Of a DNA stretch of 64,000 nt, positions 21,103 through 31,797 are shown in pieces. The position numbers and the translations under genes are program-made. The first letter of the stretch is position 1. Each line of letters opens with the position of its first letter. Source of the DNA: Nicotiana tabacum (taxonomy: Eukaryota > Streptophyta > Magnoliopsida > Solanales > Solanaceae); assembly GCF_000715075.1 (NCBI RefSeq), contig NC_134080.1:38916758-38980757 (forward strand). Direction: 5' to 3'. Under the pieces are notes generated by a model that searched no databases, had not been told where the DNA came from, and worked only from the letters and a program-made list of their open reading frames with translations.

Positions 21103-23750
21103 AAACTCTATCAGATCAAGGATTGTTAAAAGGAGTAAAGGCTTGCAACTTGGAGTTTTGTGAGCATTGTGTCAAAGGGAAACAGACAAGGGTTAAATTT
21201 GGTACAGCGATCCATAATACTAAAGGCATTTTGGATTATGTACACTCTGATGTTTGGGGTCCTTCCAAAACACCTTCATTGGGTGGGAAGCACTATTTTG
21301 TAACCTTTGTTGATGATTTTTCTCGAAGAGTGTGGGTGTATACAATGAAAAACAAAGATGAAGTGCTGGGAATTTTTCTCAAATGGAAGACGATGGTGGA
21401 GAATCAAACAGGCAGGAGGATCAAGTGTATTCGCACAGACAATGGAGGTGAATACAAAAATGATCATTTCAATAAGGTCTGTGAAAATGATGGCATCGTC
21501 CGACACTTCACTGTTAGACATACACCACAACAGAATGGAGTGGCAGAACGTATGAACCGGACCTTGCTGGAGAAGGTACGGTGTATGTTGTCCAATGCTG
21601 GCTTGGGCAAAGAATTTTGGGCTGAGGCAATTACATATGCATGCCACCTCATTAATCGTCTACCATCTGCTGCTATTGATGGCAAAACACCATTTGAAAA
21701 ATGGTACGGAAAACCTGCTGTAGATTATAACTCTTTGCACGTGTTTGGCTCAACTGCATATTATCATGTGACGAAGTCAAAATTGGATCCAAGGGCAAAG
21801 AAGGCTATTTTTATGGGAATTACTTCTGGAGTCAAAGGATATCGCTTATGGTGTCCTATGACAAGGAAAGTAATATTCAGCAGAGATGTTACCTTTGATG
21901 AATTTGCTATGGTAAATAAGGTAACAGAAGATACCAAAAAAAATGAAGGTGCTTCTAAGCAGGTGGAGTTTGAGGGAAAATTTATTTTTCCTACACAAGA
22001 AGCAGAGGAGGAAACAAATGAAGATTACCCTCTGGAAGGAGAGCCAGTAGAGGAGATTCCAACTCAGGAATCTCAACAACAACTTGAATCAATAGCAACC
22101 AGCATGCCAAAAAGAACAATAACGAAACCTGTTCGTCTCATAGAGACGGTTGCTTGTGCAACCTCAATTGTAGCTGATGATGTTCCTACTACTTATAAAG
22201 ACGTTGTTCAAAGTTCAGAAGAAGATAAGTGGAGGATTGCCATGAATGATGAGATACAGTCCCTTCATCAGAATCATACATGGAGATTGGCCAATCTCCC
22301 GAAGGGAAAGAAAGCAATTGGGTGCAAATGGGTATTTGCAAAGAAGGAAGGATTTCCTAACCAAGTAGATGTTCGCTACAAAGCAAGATTGGTGGCCAAA
22401 GGATATGCTCAAAAGGAGGGAATTGATTACAATGAAGTGTTTTCTCCAGTTGTAAAACATTCCTCCATTAGAATTATGTTGGCTTTGGTAGCACAATTGG
22501 ATTTGGAACTAGTTCAGATGGATGTAAAAACTGCGTTTTTACATGGAAACTTGGAGGAGGAAATCTACATGACTCAGCCAGAAGGATTCAAAGTTGCTGG
22601 AAAAGAAAATATGGTGTGCAAACTTGAAAAATCGTTGTACGGATTGAAACAATCTTCTAGACAATGGTACAAGCGATTTGACGAGTTTATGTTGCGGCAA
22701 GGGTACAAGAGAAGCAAATACGATCATTGTGTGTATTTGCACAAGCTTAAAGATGGTTCCTTTGTATATCTTCTCCTATATGTTGATGATATGTTGATAG
22801 CTTCCAAGAATTCGGAAGAAATTGATAAGTTGAAGATTAAACTGAAGAAGGAGTTCGAGATGAAGGATTTGGGTGAGGCAAAGAAAATTCTTGGCATGGA
22901 GATAATTAGAGATAGACGTTCAAAGAAACTTTGCTTATCTCAAAAGGAATATTTGAAGAGAGTACTTCAACGTTTTGGCATAGATGACAAGACTAAGCCA
23001 GTTAGTACTCCACTTGCTTCCCATTTTAAGCTAAGTACTACTATGTCGCCAATGGATGAAGCTGAACGAGAGTATATGTCAAAGGTACCATACGCAAATG
23101 TTGTTGGTAGCTTGATGTATGCAATGGTTTGCACAAGGCCTGACATTTCACAAGCTGTTGGAGTTATTAGCAGATATATGCACAATCCAGGGAAGGAGCA
23201 TTGGCAAGCTGTGAAGTGGATTCTACGGTATATTCATAATATTGTAGATGTCGGGTTAGTTTTTGAGCAGGAAGACAATCAGTCTGTAGTTGGATATTGT
23301 GACTCAGATTTTGCGGGTGATATGGACAAACGAAGATCAACTACTGGTTATGTGTTTACTTTTGCAAAGGCACCAGTTAGTTGGAAGTCTACTTTGCAGT
23401 CAACAGTTGCTTTGTCTACAACAGAGGCAGAGTACATGGCTATTACAGATGCTGTGAAAGAGGCAATTTGGCTTCAAGGATTGCTAAAGGAGCTTGGTGT
23501 TGAACAAAAAGGTATCACAATTTTTTGTGATAGTCAAAGTGCTATTCAATTAGCGAAGAACCAAGTTTATCATGCAAGGACGAAGCACATTGATGTTCGG
23601 TATCATTTCGTACGAGAAATCATAGAAGAAGGTGGAGTCACGGTGAAGAAAATTCATACTACAGAGAATCCTGCTGATATGCTGACAAAGGTGGTGACTG
23701 CGGTCAAGTTTCAACATTGTTTGGATTTGATCAACATTGTTGAACACTGA
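21069..23750 (+). CDS. Copia integrase, reverse transcriptase and RNase H (frameshifted from gag)
   Basis: An 893-codon frame continuing the polyprotein. The integrase zinc-binding HHCC region lies at its start (RLGHAG ... CEHC). The DDE core follows: HSDVWGP, IRTDNGGEY, and the Glu in PQQNGVAERMNRT. The reverse transcriptase core has LLLYVDDMLIA, and the RNase H has GYCDSDFAGD, TEAEYMA and CDSQSA. All catalytic residues I can check are present and there is no internal stop. The Met at 21069 lies inside the integrase N-terminus and is not a natural start; the frame is open a little further upstream. It overlaps the gag frame because of the indel. Confidence 0.9.
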   Translation: MRLGHAGGKSLKTLSDQGLLKGVKACNLEFCEHCVKGKQTRVKFGTAIHNTKGILDYVHSDVWGPSKTPSLGGKHYFVTFVDDFSRRVWVYTMKNKDEVLGIFLKWKTMVENQTGRRIKCIRTDNGGEYKNDHFNKVCENDGIVRHFTVRHTPQQNGVAERMNRTLLEKVRCMLSNAGLGKEFWAEAITYACHLINRLPSAAIDGKTPFEKWYGKPAVDYNSLHVFGSTAYYHVTKSKLDPRAKKAIFMGITSGVKGYRLWCPMTRKVIFSRDVTFDEFAMVNKVTEDTKKNEGASKQVEFEGKFIFPTQEAEEETNEDYPLEGEPVEEIPTQESQQQLESIATSMPKRTITKPVRLIETVACATSIVADDVPTTYKDVVQSSEEDKWRIAMNDEIQSLHQNHTWRLANLPKGKKAIGCKWVFAKKEGFPNQVDVRYKARLVAKGYAQKEGIDYNEVFSPVVKHSSIRIMLALVAQLDLELVQMDVKTAFLHGNLEEEIYMTQPEGFKVAGKENMVCKLEKSLYGLKQSSRQWYKRFDEFMLRQGYKRSKYDHCVYLHKLKDGSFVYLLLYVDDMLIASKNSEEIDKLKIKLKKEFEMKDLGEAKKILGMEIIRDRRSKKLCLSQKEYLKRVLQRFGIDDKTKPVSTPLASHFKLSTTMSPMDEAEREYMSKVPYANVVGSLMYAMVCTRPDISQAVGVISRYMHNPGKEHWQAVKWILRYIHNIVDVGLVFEQEDNQSVVGYCDSDFAGDMDKRRSTTGYVFTFAKAPVSWKSTLQSTVALSTTEAEYMAITDAVKEAIWLQGLLKELGVEQKGITIFCDSQSAIQLAKNQVYHARTKHIDVRYHFVREIIEEGGVTVKKIHTTENPADMLTKVVTAVKFQHCLDLINIVEH

Positions 23751-23828
23751 AGATTGAAGATGAAGACACAACCAAAATTTGTTATTGAGAGAGAATTGAA
23801 AATGTGGAATTTTGCCAAGGTGGAGATT

Positions 23829-24183
23829 TGTTGAAGTTTGGCAAAATGCCAAAGTCCCATATTGGTTGGGAGTTAAGTTTGGAGGGGATTTTTCCCCTAT
23901 AAAAGAAGGCCTAATGTTTAGGATTGAGAAACACCTCTCATTTGCCTTCTCATCTGTTTAAGGCATTTGTATCTTCTCTCTTTAGTATTATTTCACTTGT
24001 ATTTTTGGAGTGAAATAAAATTTTGGTTGTGTCCGAGGAGTAGGCAAAATTAGCCGAACCTCGTAAATTCTGGTGTTCCCTTTTATTGTTGCTTTATTGT
24101 CTTATTTATTATTTGGTGGCTGTCATAATTTTGGTATAGTAGTTGTGACTTATTCACACTATATACATTTGGCTTCCGCAACA
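23829..24183 (+). repeat. 3' LTR of the copia element
   Basis: Collinear with the 5' LTR at an offset of 4,630 bp, with two base differences and no indel. It is preceded by the polypurine tract. Confidence 0.92.
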
Positions 24184-24378
24184 ATTGGTATCAGAGCCAA
24201 GGTACTGTCTAAGTATGCTCTGTGGTTGCAGCATAGTCTGATCTTCCACATCAGAAAAGATTTATCTTGGTAACTGAGTCAAGGTTCTGTCTGAGTATGC
24301 TCTGTAGTTGCAGCTTAGTCTGATCTTCTACATCAGAAAGGAAATAATCTTGATTTGTGTCGTCAGCTATTAAATAAT
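24184..24378 (+). repeat. Second copy of copia primer site and leader, outside the 3' LTR
   Basis: The 195 bp after the 3' LTR repeat 19554-19748 (primer-binding site plus leader) with one base difference. The copy stops just before the gag start region. This sequence should not lie outside an ordinary insertion. Confidence 0.85.
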
Positions 24379-24384
24379 GCTAAT

Positions 24385-24937
24385 GAAGTGTTTTGTAAAC
24401 AAGTATTGATAAGCACTTTTTCTGGTTAAAATTACTGAACCATCCTTAAAGTTGGCAAGGATCAAGTAGCAATAGAGGTGACTGGCGCAACCCAAAATCC
24501 ATTTTTTTAATAAGGAGAGAACTGTTGATTAAGACTAAAATAACGAATTAACTCCTTCTCCTTCTCCTCATACTTCTTTGAGTACTGTTTTGCCCTGTTG
24601 TAGATTAGTTTTCGGTTCTCAGCATTCTTCTTCTTTGCAGCTTCAAGTTCTTGCTTCTTTGCAAGGTATGTTACGAGGGGTCGCTTCTTTGCCCTGTTCT
24701 TCTTTTTTGATTAATTAACCCATCGCTTCGAATTGTGGAGGTGAATGGAACGAGGGGTTGCTGGTCGGGGGCAAGAGGGAGATAGTTTTCTACCGAGGAC
24801 TAATTTTAGGATTAAGAAAAATTATAAGAGATAATACTGTAATATCCTTCGACAATAACCAATTTGGAAAAGGTTGGATTTTCCAACTTTTTGATTTTGA
24901 ATTTTTTAAGTTATTTTTTTGGTTGCCAAACACTTCC
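24385..24937. mobile_element. Non-autonomous DNA transposon-like repeat carrying gene sequence
   Basis: The left end begins GAAGTGTTTTGTAAACAAG and the right end closes with GCCAAACACTTCC, so the termini are imperfect inverted copies around GGAAGTGTTTGG. This end type, with 'ataagcactttt' inside it, is familiar from plant MITE-like repeats. The centre carries an RPL7 fragment. Clear 8-bp target duplications are not seen. Confidence 0.45.
24542..24717 (-). pseudogene. RPL7: Ribosomal protein L7 (uL30) N-terminal fragment
   Basis: The minus strand encodes LAKKQELEAAKKKNAENR followed by KLIYNRAKQYSKKYEEKEKE. This matches, as I recall the family, the basic N-terminal helix region of eukaryotic cytosolic L7. 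Upstream of LAKK the frame reads KKRPLVTY, which does not fit the family, and an in-frame stop follows the only nearby ATG. The rest of L7 (its RNA-binding body) is absent. It is a captured or retroposed fragment, not a working gene. Confidence 0.6.
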
Positions 24938-25290
24938 ACCGGTTAAAAAGTGCCAGCTTTTAAGCCCATCAAGGCTCTAAAGTTTATCATCTTATGATAT
25001 AGGTGGGAGTTTTTCACATAATAGAGCAAGTTAAAGTTTTGTCTTATCTTTTATTTGATCCCTATATAGTAAAACAAAATTATTTTTTAAAACAGATTAA
25101 ACTCTAAATGAGCTCCAAAAAATGGTTGTAGTGGAGTTTTATGTCCAACTTAATTAAGTAAATTCGTGGATGATCCTATCTCTTATCTCAAGATTTTTGG
25201 ACGCATACAGCTTATTTAAAATTTAAAAAATAAGATTTTCTTAAAGTCTTGCATGTATTAGGGTAAATGTATCTAATTATAATTTCATAT
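24938..25290. other. AT-rich intergenic DNA, no gene seen
   Basis: No coding sequence is supported. Confidence 0.5.
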
Positions 25291-25362
25291 TAGTAGCCTT
25301 GGCGTAACTGGTAAAGTTGTTGTCATGTAACCAAGAGCTCACGGGTTCAAGCTGGGAGAGCT
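25291..25362 (+). mobile_element. 5' head of a SolS-type SINE
   Basis: A box-A-like stretch (TGGCGTAACTGGTAAAG) and a box-B-like stretch (CACGGGTTCAAGC) are spaced as in a tRNA-derived SINE. The sequence departs from the SolS body right after box B. It is the same family as the headless copy in the KNOX intron. Confidence 0.65.
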
Positions 25363-25705
25363 CATTTGTCTTCCGTAACTCCTGCCGGAATTACTTGGCC
25401 AACCCAGAAATTCATATCATCGTTCACCTATACACCTTCCCTTTAATTCAGCCCTCCTTCTCCACCCTCCACCCTTCTCCTTTCATTCCAGTTCTTTTAT
25501 TTGTTTATTGTACATACCTTTGTGAAAGAGAGAGAAAAATCAGAAAAACTTCAAAGAACGAGAGAGAAAAAAATAGAAAGAAGGCAATATACAAAGAGAA
25601 GGAATCATTTAAGCATTGACGATTTCCTCTCACAATTTTGCTAATCCAAATCAAAAGCAGGAAACATCCCAGAACTCTATAAATTTGTACAATCATTGTT
25701 GAACC

Positions 25706-26970
25706 ATGTCCGCCTCCAACGGTAACAACACGAGTGATCAAGAAGTTGATTTGCTACACCAGAGTATCAGGAAAATAGATATACTGCTAGCTATCGAGAT
25801 ACCCTCATTCAAAATGATACTACTTTCACTGATCCCTCATTCCAATTTCTCAGTCAAACATTCCAAAATATCGATCTTTTTAGTGAACATGACAACCCCT
25901 ACAACTCCATTCCTATTACAGCAGATGACAAGAATCGCCTATACAACACCTGGAAACAATCTGTTATTGTCAAACCACTAGGAAGAAAACTGGGCTACAA
26001 GTTTCTCAAAAACAAGCTTCATACACTTTGGCAACCTATTGAACCCTCCAACCTTATCGATTTAGGGAACGACTATTACCTTACCTACTTACAAAACTAC
26101 CATAAAGTTCTGCACTTGGTTTATAGGTTCTCAGTATATTACATTTCGCAATTGGGAGCCTAAATTTTCGATCGCAGATGATACTACCAACTCTTCAACC
26201 ATTTGGATCTGCTATTCAAGCTCCCTACTGAATATTACGATCTGGATATTCTTAGGAAAATAGGCAACAGGATAGGAGTCCTCCTTAATATTGATAATTG
26301 CACTGTGCTTACTAGTAGGGGCAGATATGCGCGCCTCTGTGTTCTTGCGCCGGTTGGGAAACCTCTTCCTCAGGAAATTCTACACCTATGTGTTCTCAAT
26401 GTGGTTACATTGTCCATTTAGTCCGTTTATGTACCTCATCAAATATTTCTCCATCTTACGACCCGCCGATGAACCAACATGAGGGCCTCTCTAACCAAGT
26501 CAGCCACAAACACTTGTCAGAATCCACGTCAACTACAACTAGTAACATTTGGCATACAACATCCTATCCCCATAGGAAAAAATCCCAAAATACAAATTCA
26601 ACTACATCCCCATTCCACCTCAGCCCACATATACAAAAATTACCTATACCCTCGAACCCACCTCCTGCTTCCAAAAAAACCACCTACGCTTCTATTTCAC
26701 CTACCTCTCAAAATTTTCCAAATATTTACTCCTATAACAATGACAGATTGAGCCCAATTCCTGATCGTAATCCTAAATCTATTCCAAACATTCAATACCT
26801 AACATTAGACATGCAACACTCCACAACACCTAAATAACCCTTTTACGATTCTCGAAGAGGTGCCTATAGCACAACCTACCTCTGTCCCTCACACTTTGAT
26901 ATTTGAAGCTATGCGTACACAGCAACCTGAGATAACTTCAAAAGATATTATAGAAAAAACAAGCAAAATG
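25706..26970 (+). pseudogene. L1-type LINE ORF1 (DUF4283 and CCHC), decayed
   Basis: An ATG at 25706 opens MSASNGNNTSDQEVDLL. After frame changes the sequence shows the DUF4283 pattern: RLYNTWKQSVIVKPLGRKLG, a ...LWQPIEPSNLIDLG segment, then PTEYYDLDILRKIGNRIG and RGRYARLCV. A CCHC knuckle follows (CSQCGYIVHLVRLC) and then a Pro/Ser/Thr-rich tail. At least two frameshifts and several stops break it. This is the RNA-binding ORF1 protein of plant L1 elements. The sequence is cut at 26,970 by LTR element A. The LINE ORF2 at 48-51.7 kb, same strand, is probably the other half. Confidence 0.75.
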
Positions 26971-26976
26971 TGTCAC
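26971..26976. repeat. First six bases of LTR A, cut off by element B
   Basis: TGTCAC here joins GACCCAAACCG at 41061 once element B and one copy of its target duplication (GTCAC) are removed, giving the TGTCACGACCC start seen on other Solanaceae gypsy LTRs. Confidence 0.65.
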
Positions 26977-29900
26977 TGTAGACACCTGATTTTTGACCCT
27001 CCCCGAGAATTTTCACATTTTTAGCATAAATATGTAATTTAGGGTTAATATAGCTATTTTGACTATTTTTGTTTTATTTCGTTGCAAAAAGAAAATTACA
27101 AAAAAAATATATATAAATTTTTAGTTTATGTATTTCTCATAAACTTGAAAAACACAAAAAAATAGTACCTTATTTTGTACTTTACATAATTTCGAAAATT
27201 ACCAAAAAATATAGTTCTATTAATGTTTTGTAGTCATTTTAAATTTTGAAAAATACAAAAATATTACTTTATATTTTGTCTTTATATAAGAACGAAAATT
27301 ACAAAAAAAATAGTTTTATTAATATTTCGTAGCTATTTTAATCTTGAAAAATATTAAAAAAAAGAAAGATATAGTTTTGTTTAAATATTAGTCTTATTTT
27401 GGTAGTTATTTTGCTTACATAGGATTAGTCGAACAACGTCGTGTTCTTAATCGATTCCGGGCAAAAGAATAATATTCGGGTTCAAACTACCCGTTTTTAG
27501 GCCTAATTTCGGACCTAGCCCATAATAATCCGAGTCCACCACACATGAGGGACACGCGTGGGGAACACGGACGGAACACCGTACACGGGGAACCCCACCG
27601 CGCATGGGGGACACAAACCTTGGACCCCTACACACGTGGGGTCCACTTTTCTTGGCTAAAGCTACAAATGCACGGGGTTAGACAGATATTTAAGGGGCTG
27701 GACTTGGAAAAATTTGGAGGAGGACTTGGAAATTTTTGAAAGAGGAGGGCACTGTTCATTCTTCTTCCTCCTAAAGAAAAAACCCTAGCAACAACCCAAC
27801 CAAAAACACCACCTCCATCGTCACCTTCCCCATCGCCTACAACCGCCGGCAATCACCATTGCTGCTTCAGCTCGCCGTCCAGCTTCTCCGTCGACCACTG
27901 CCCAAACCACCACAAAAACACCACCTCCTTCCTCCAGCAACCACCCGCGAACCCTACTGCCCAAACTACTAGCCCATCGTCACTCTTCCTCCTCCTAGTT
28001 CCATCATCCCGTCGTCACTGTCCCTCAGCTCCAGCTCCACCAAAACAACCATTGCTGCCACCCAGAAACCTCCATCGACACCGTCCAAACACCATCTCCG
28101 ACCAGCCTCCCTCCCGACAGCCCAAAACCACCATCAACAAGCGCCACCACCCAAACACCACGTCCAAACACCTACCCAAACCACCAGTCCCACTCCCTCA
28201 CGTCCCAAAACGCCATAACCATCGTCGTCACCCCTCCAAACTTCCCTTACTCCGGACCTCCATAGCTGCTCCTTCCTCAAGCCAAACAACCATCGGAACC
28301 CTAGCAGTAGCAGACCCTACTGGACTCCTTCACGTCCAAACACCACCACCCAAACACCACCACCAAACAGACCTTCCAGCAGCCCCCCACGCTACCAGCT
28401 CCCTCCATTGAAACCAGTTCCATACACATCTCGTCGACCACCCCGTCGAGCAGCAGTTGCTGCAGCTGTTTCACATCCTTCCCCCATCGTCTTCCCCACC
28501 TCCAAACACACTTGATACAACCTCAAACCACCAGCAAAAACAGTTCTGAAACCAGCTGAAACGTCACCCAAAAACCAGCCGAAACGCAACACCAAACCAC
28601 CCCAAAAATGGTAGTCGTCGCACCATGTTTGCCGATGAACAGAGGTTCATTTTAACTGTGTAAGAACACCCAAGTTCAGTCGGTTTTTTGAGTTGGGTTC
28701 AAGGTTTCCGGCGCCGACGTGGGTCTCGATCGGATCGCTGTTTGTTGCTGTTTCGCTTCATTCGTAACCGAATTTGCGGCTGTTCTTAGCTTTTATTTGG
28801 TCTTGCTAAGTTTGTTTCTTGTTGTTGAGGTATGTAGCTCAGTTTAGACAATGTAATTGTTATAAATGATTAATTGAATATCATGATATTATTTAATTTG
28901 TTCACTTTGTGTCTGTATGTGTGAGGTTAGTTTACTTGTGTACTTGATGACTTTAAATTACTGCAACTTTGGTTTGGGAAATGTTAGCTTGTTAAGTTTT
29001 AAATGGATGATGAAAAATGGATTAATGACATAGCAAGTTGAGTTTAGCTATTGTAATATAAGGCTGATGTTATGCTATTGATGAGCCGTTCTAGTATGCT
29101 CTCTTCGCGAGCTTCATCGAACTGCATTTTTGTATTTGGTTTGCACTTCCTTGCTGTTTCTAATTTCTACAAACACTACTTAATGTTGAATTTTAAAGAA
29201 GCAACTTCTGCCAGTCATTGAGTCTTTTTCTTATTTTTTTTGTAAGGTCAATGATGGAATGAATTAGCCCTTTAATTCTGGATACTCAGACGTTGATTTT
29301 GAGGTTATTACATAGTTATTTGCTTAATTGTTCATGGTCGTGCAAATCTCAAATTTTAGGATAACAGAATCATGACATTGTAGTTTGTTTTAGGAACAAT
29401 TAATAAATAGTACATTATCGTGATTATGGGTATGGTTCCCGTGGCATAGTCATGATATCTAACTCCCAAATTCGGGTGTGCATTTCATGTAGCGTGGCTT
29501 GCAATATATTTTAATAACCTTGAATTAACTCTTTAAATAAATAAAGTAAAATGTAGTTACTTTAAGCTTACCCTTTTAAAATAAAAATGAGACGAGCCTC
29601 GCCAGATAAAAACGCACAGATTGCGGGGCCCTCACCAAAATGTCCGTGTTAATTACTTAGAACTCGGGATAGGCCGCTTAGCGAACTCCACGGCCTTACC
29701 CAAAATAATAATATGCTAATCGCTTTAGGCGCGCATTTTAATAAATCTTACCTTCTTTAACTCGGGTGCACATTTATGTGACCCAAATTCAAATCTCAAC
29801 CGAGTCGAGATATGTCAACAACCACGGGTGCATTGATGTAACGTGGTTCGAGATATGTTTTCACGACGTTGCAATTCTCGTAAAATATAATAATAAAAGC

Positions 29901-30237
29901 AGTCAAGCGTAAAAATTTGCACATAGGTTTAATTTGTATAAAAATCAGATAATCAAGCCGAATATAACAGTTGAGCGACCGTGCTAGAACCACGGAACTC
30001 GGGAATGCCTAACACCTTCTCCCGGGTTAACAGAATTCCTTATCCAGATTTCTGGTACGCAGACTGTAATATGGAGTCATTCTTTTCCTCGATTCGAGAT
30101 TAAAATTGGTGACTTGGGACACCCTAAATCTCCCAAGTGGCGACTCTGAAATAAATAAATAAATCCCGTTTCGATTGTCCTTTAATTGGAAAAAACTCCC
30201 GTGTGCCCTCGCGGGTGCGGAAAAAGGAGGTGTGACA
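26977..30237 (+). repeat. 5' LTR of element B (3,261 bp)
   Basis: Full-length LTR. Its middle (about 27,780-28,560) is rich in C and A (repeated CCACCA-type words) and its last about 280 bp are the part most conserved with LTR C. It contains 1,280 bp that are missing from the 3' LTR. Confidence 0.88.
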
Positions 30238-30260
30238 GCTCTGGCGACTCTGCTGGGGAG
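30238..30260 (+). other. Primer-binding-site region of element B
   Basis: Immediately after the 5' LTR comes CTCTGGCGACTCTGCTGGGG, the position and style of a tRNA primer-binding site in Solanaceae Tat-like elements. I do not assign the tRNA. The word TGGCGACTCTG also occurs about 100 bp upstream inside the LTR (30138). Confidence 0.55.
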
Positions 30261-31185
30261 AAATGACCCAGAACCACTGGTTCAGGGTTAGAAATTCGAG
30301 CTTAGATAAATTGTTATATTTGGTTTTATCTGACTTTTACATGTTTGAGCCTAATGTGCTAAATGCTGCTTTTACCGCTTTGATATTATTTGAACTGTAT
30401 ATAAATTGTGCTGAAACCCTTCTCTTCTTGCCTCTGGGGATGTGCTTACTGGTTGAGACTCCCTATTCTGTTAGTGTCGTACCCTAAATAAAAGAGGTTC
30501 GGAAAGTTTCTAAGCCGGCTGGCCTTTTGGTTCCCGGAAAGGAGTTCCTTCCTCAGCTCGAGTTGTCCGCTCGGGTACACTGTCTAGAACACCGACCCAG
30601 GTTTTGAACATAGAATAACGTGACTTCATGCCGGATCCCTAGTAGGAACGCTTATTTGCATCACGTTGCATTTGACTTAGGGGACTCAACACAGGGGTTG
30701 GGTCCGTCTAGGACTAGCAACCTGATATGAAAAGACCATCCTGAGGCATCCTATTTGTTTTCCGTGCATTTATTTTGTCTCGCTGACCGGTGTTTGAATA
30801 TTATGAATATTGTGAAATTGGAAAAAAAAGAAAAGAAATAGCGGTTAGGGAATTGATTGTTTATTTTTGAAAAAAACCTAATACACAAATACTGTCAAAA
30901 CTCTGCCGAAATTTTGAGAAAATGAAAAAATGTCTTATTAGTTTGTTTTATTAAAAGCAAGGGAAAAATAGAAAGAAAAAAGAGTAGTGGCTTTGTCTTG
31001 TTTTTCAAAAAAAAAACAAATTAGAAAAAAAAAATAGTTTGTCTTGCCATAAAAATGAAAATAAAAAAGAGTCTTGTTTTAAAATAGGTTTTTATTTATT
31101 TATTTGTTTATGAAAATGCCAAAATAAAAATAAAAATAATAAAATAAAAAGAGTTGGGCGTTGAAAGTGGTTTTATTATTTGTTG

Positions 31186-31187
<2 letters not shown>

Positions 31188-31233
<46 letters not shown>
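31188..31233. repeat. AT dinucleotide microsatellite
   Basis: An uninterrupted alternating A/T run inside the leader of element B. Confidence 0.95.
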
Positions 31234-31236
<3 letters not shown>

Positions 31237-31752
31237 CCAAAAAGTTTTTCTTTATTTCCAAAAAATGTATATATATCTTTATTTGTTGCAAAAATATTTG
31301 TCTTGCCAAAAAGTCTAGAAAAGTTTTTAGACTCCCAATTTTCAAAACAAAAAATCCAAAAATATTTTCCATTATTGACTTCTTTAGAAAGTCTTTTTAA
31401 TTGTTAAAATATATATATATAATAAAATAAAATAAAATAAAAAATCTGAAAATACTTCAAAAAATATTTTTTTTTTTGAAAGCATTTCTTTTATTAAAGG
31501 TAAAATTCCAAAAATATTTTCTTTCTTCTTTAGAATAAGAGAAAACAAATGAAAATTCAGACAAAAAATATCTTCCTTTTACTTTTGCAATTCTCAAAGT
31601 TCAAATCAAAAGAAAAGGAATTCTTACAAGTCTTTCTTTCAAAAAGAAAATCAATCAAAAAAAAATACTTCCTTTCTTATTTTGAAGCAGTTCTTTCACA
31701 AATTCCAATTAAAAAAAATGTGTTAGTTCATTTACTTATTCATGATCTGCCC

Positions 31753-31797
31753 GAACTACGCGGGTTTGATTCTCACCGGATGTGAGATACATAGGCA
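31753..31797 (+). repeat. Two-stem hairpin motif, copy 1
   Basis: GAACTACG and CATAGGCA frame the motif. The inner stem is TCTCAC/GTGAGA with loop CGGAT. The outer stem CTACG/CATAG has one mismatch. See copies at 32520, 35284 and 38895. Confidence 0.65.

Larger units (their letters stand above)
19199..24183 (+). mobile_element. Ty1/copia LTR retrotransposon (nearly intact)
   Basis: A 4,985-bp element with 355-bp LTRs bounded by TGTTG...CAACA, a tRNA-iMet-type primer-binding site (TGGTATCAGAGC) just inside the 5' LTR, gag-pol, and a polypurine tract (GGTGGAGATT) just before the 3' LTR. The two LTRs differ at only two positions by my count, so insertion is recent. No 5-bp target duplication is found: GAAAG precedes the element, and the 3' LTR is followed by a second copy of the primer site and leader. 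One frameshift separates gag-protease from integrase-RT. Confidence 0.93.

Noticed and set aside
21276..21685. Minus-strand frames across the copia integrase
   Set aside because: They are shadows of the strongly coding plus strand.
25291..25362. Functional tRNA gene
   Set aside because: Box A and box B are present, but the sequence cannot fold as a full cloverleaf and it matches the head of a SolS SINE.
28052..28595. Pro- and His-rich open frames on both strands of LTR B (repeated at 39.1-39.4 kb)
   Set aside because: They arise from CCACCA-type base composition inside the LTR. There is no domain content, and one frame is lost in the deleted 3' LTR.
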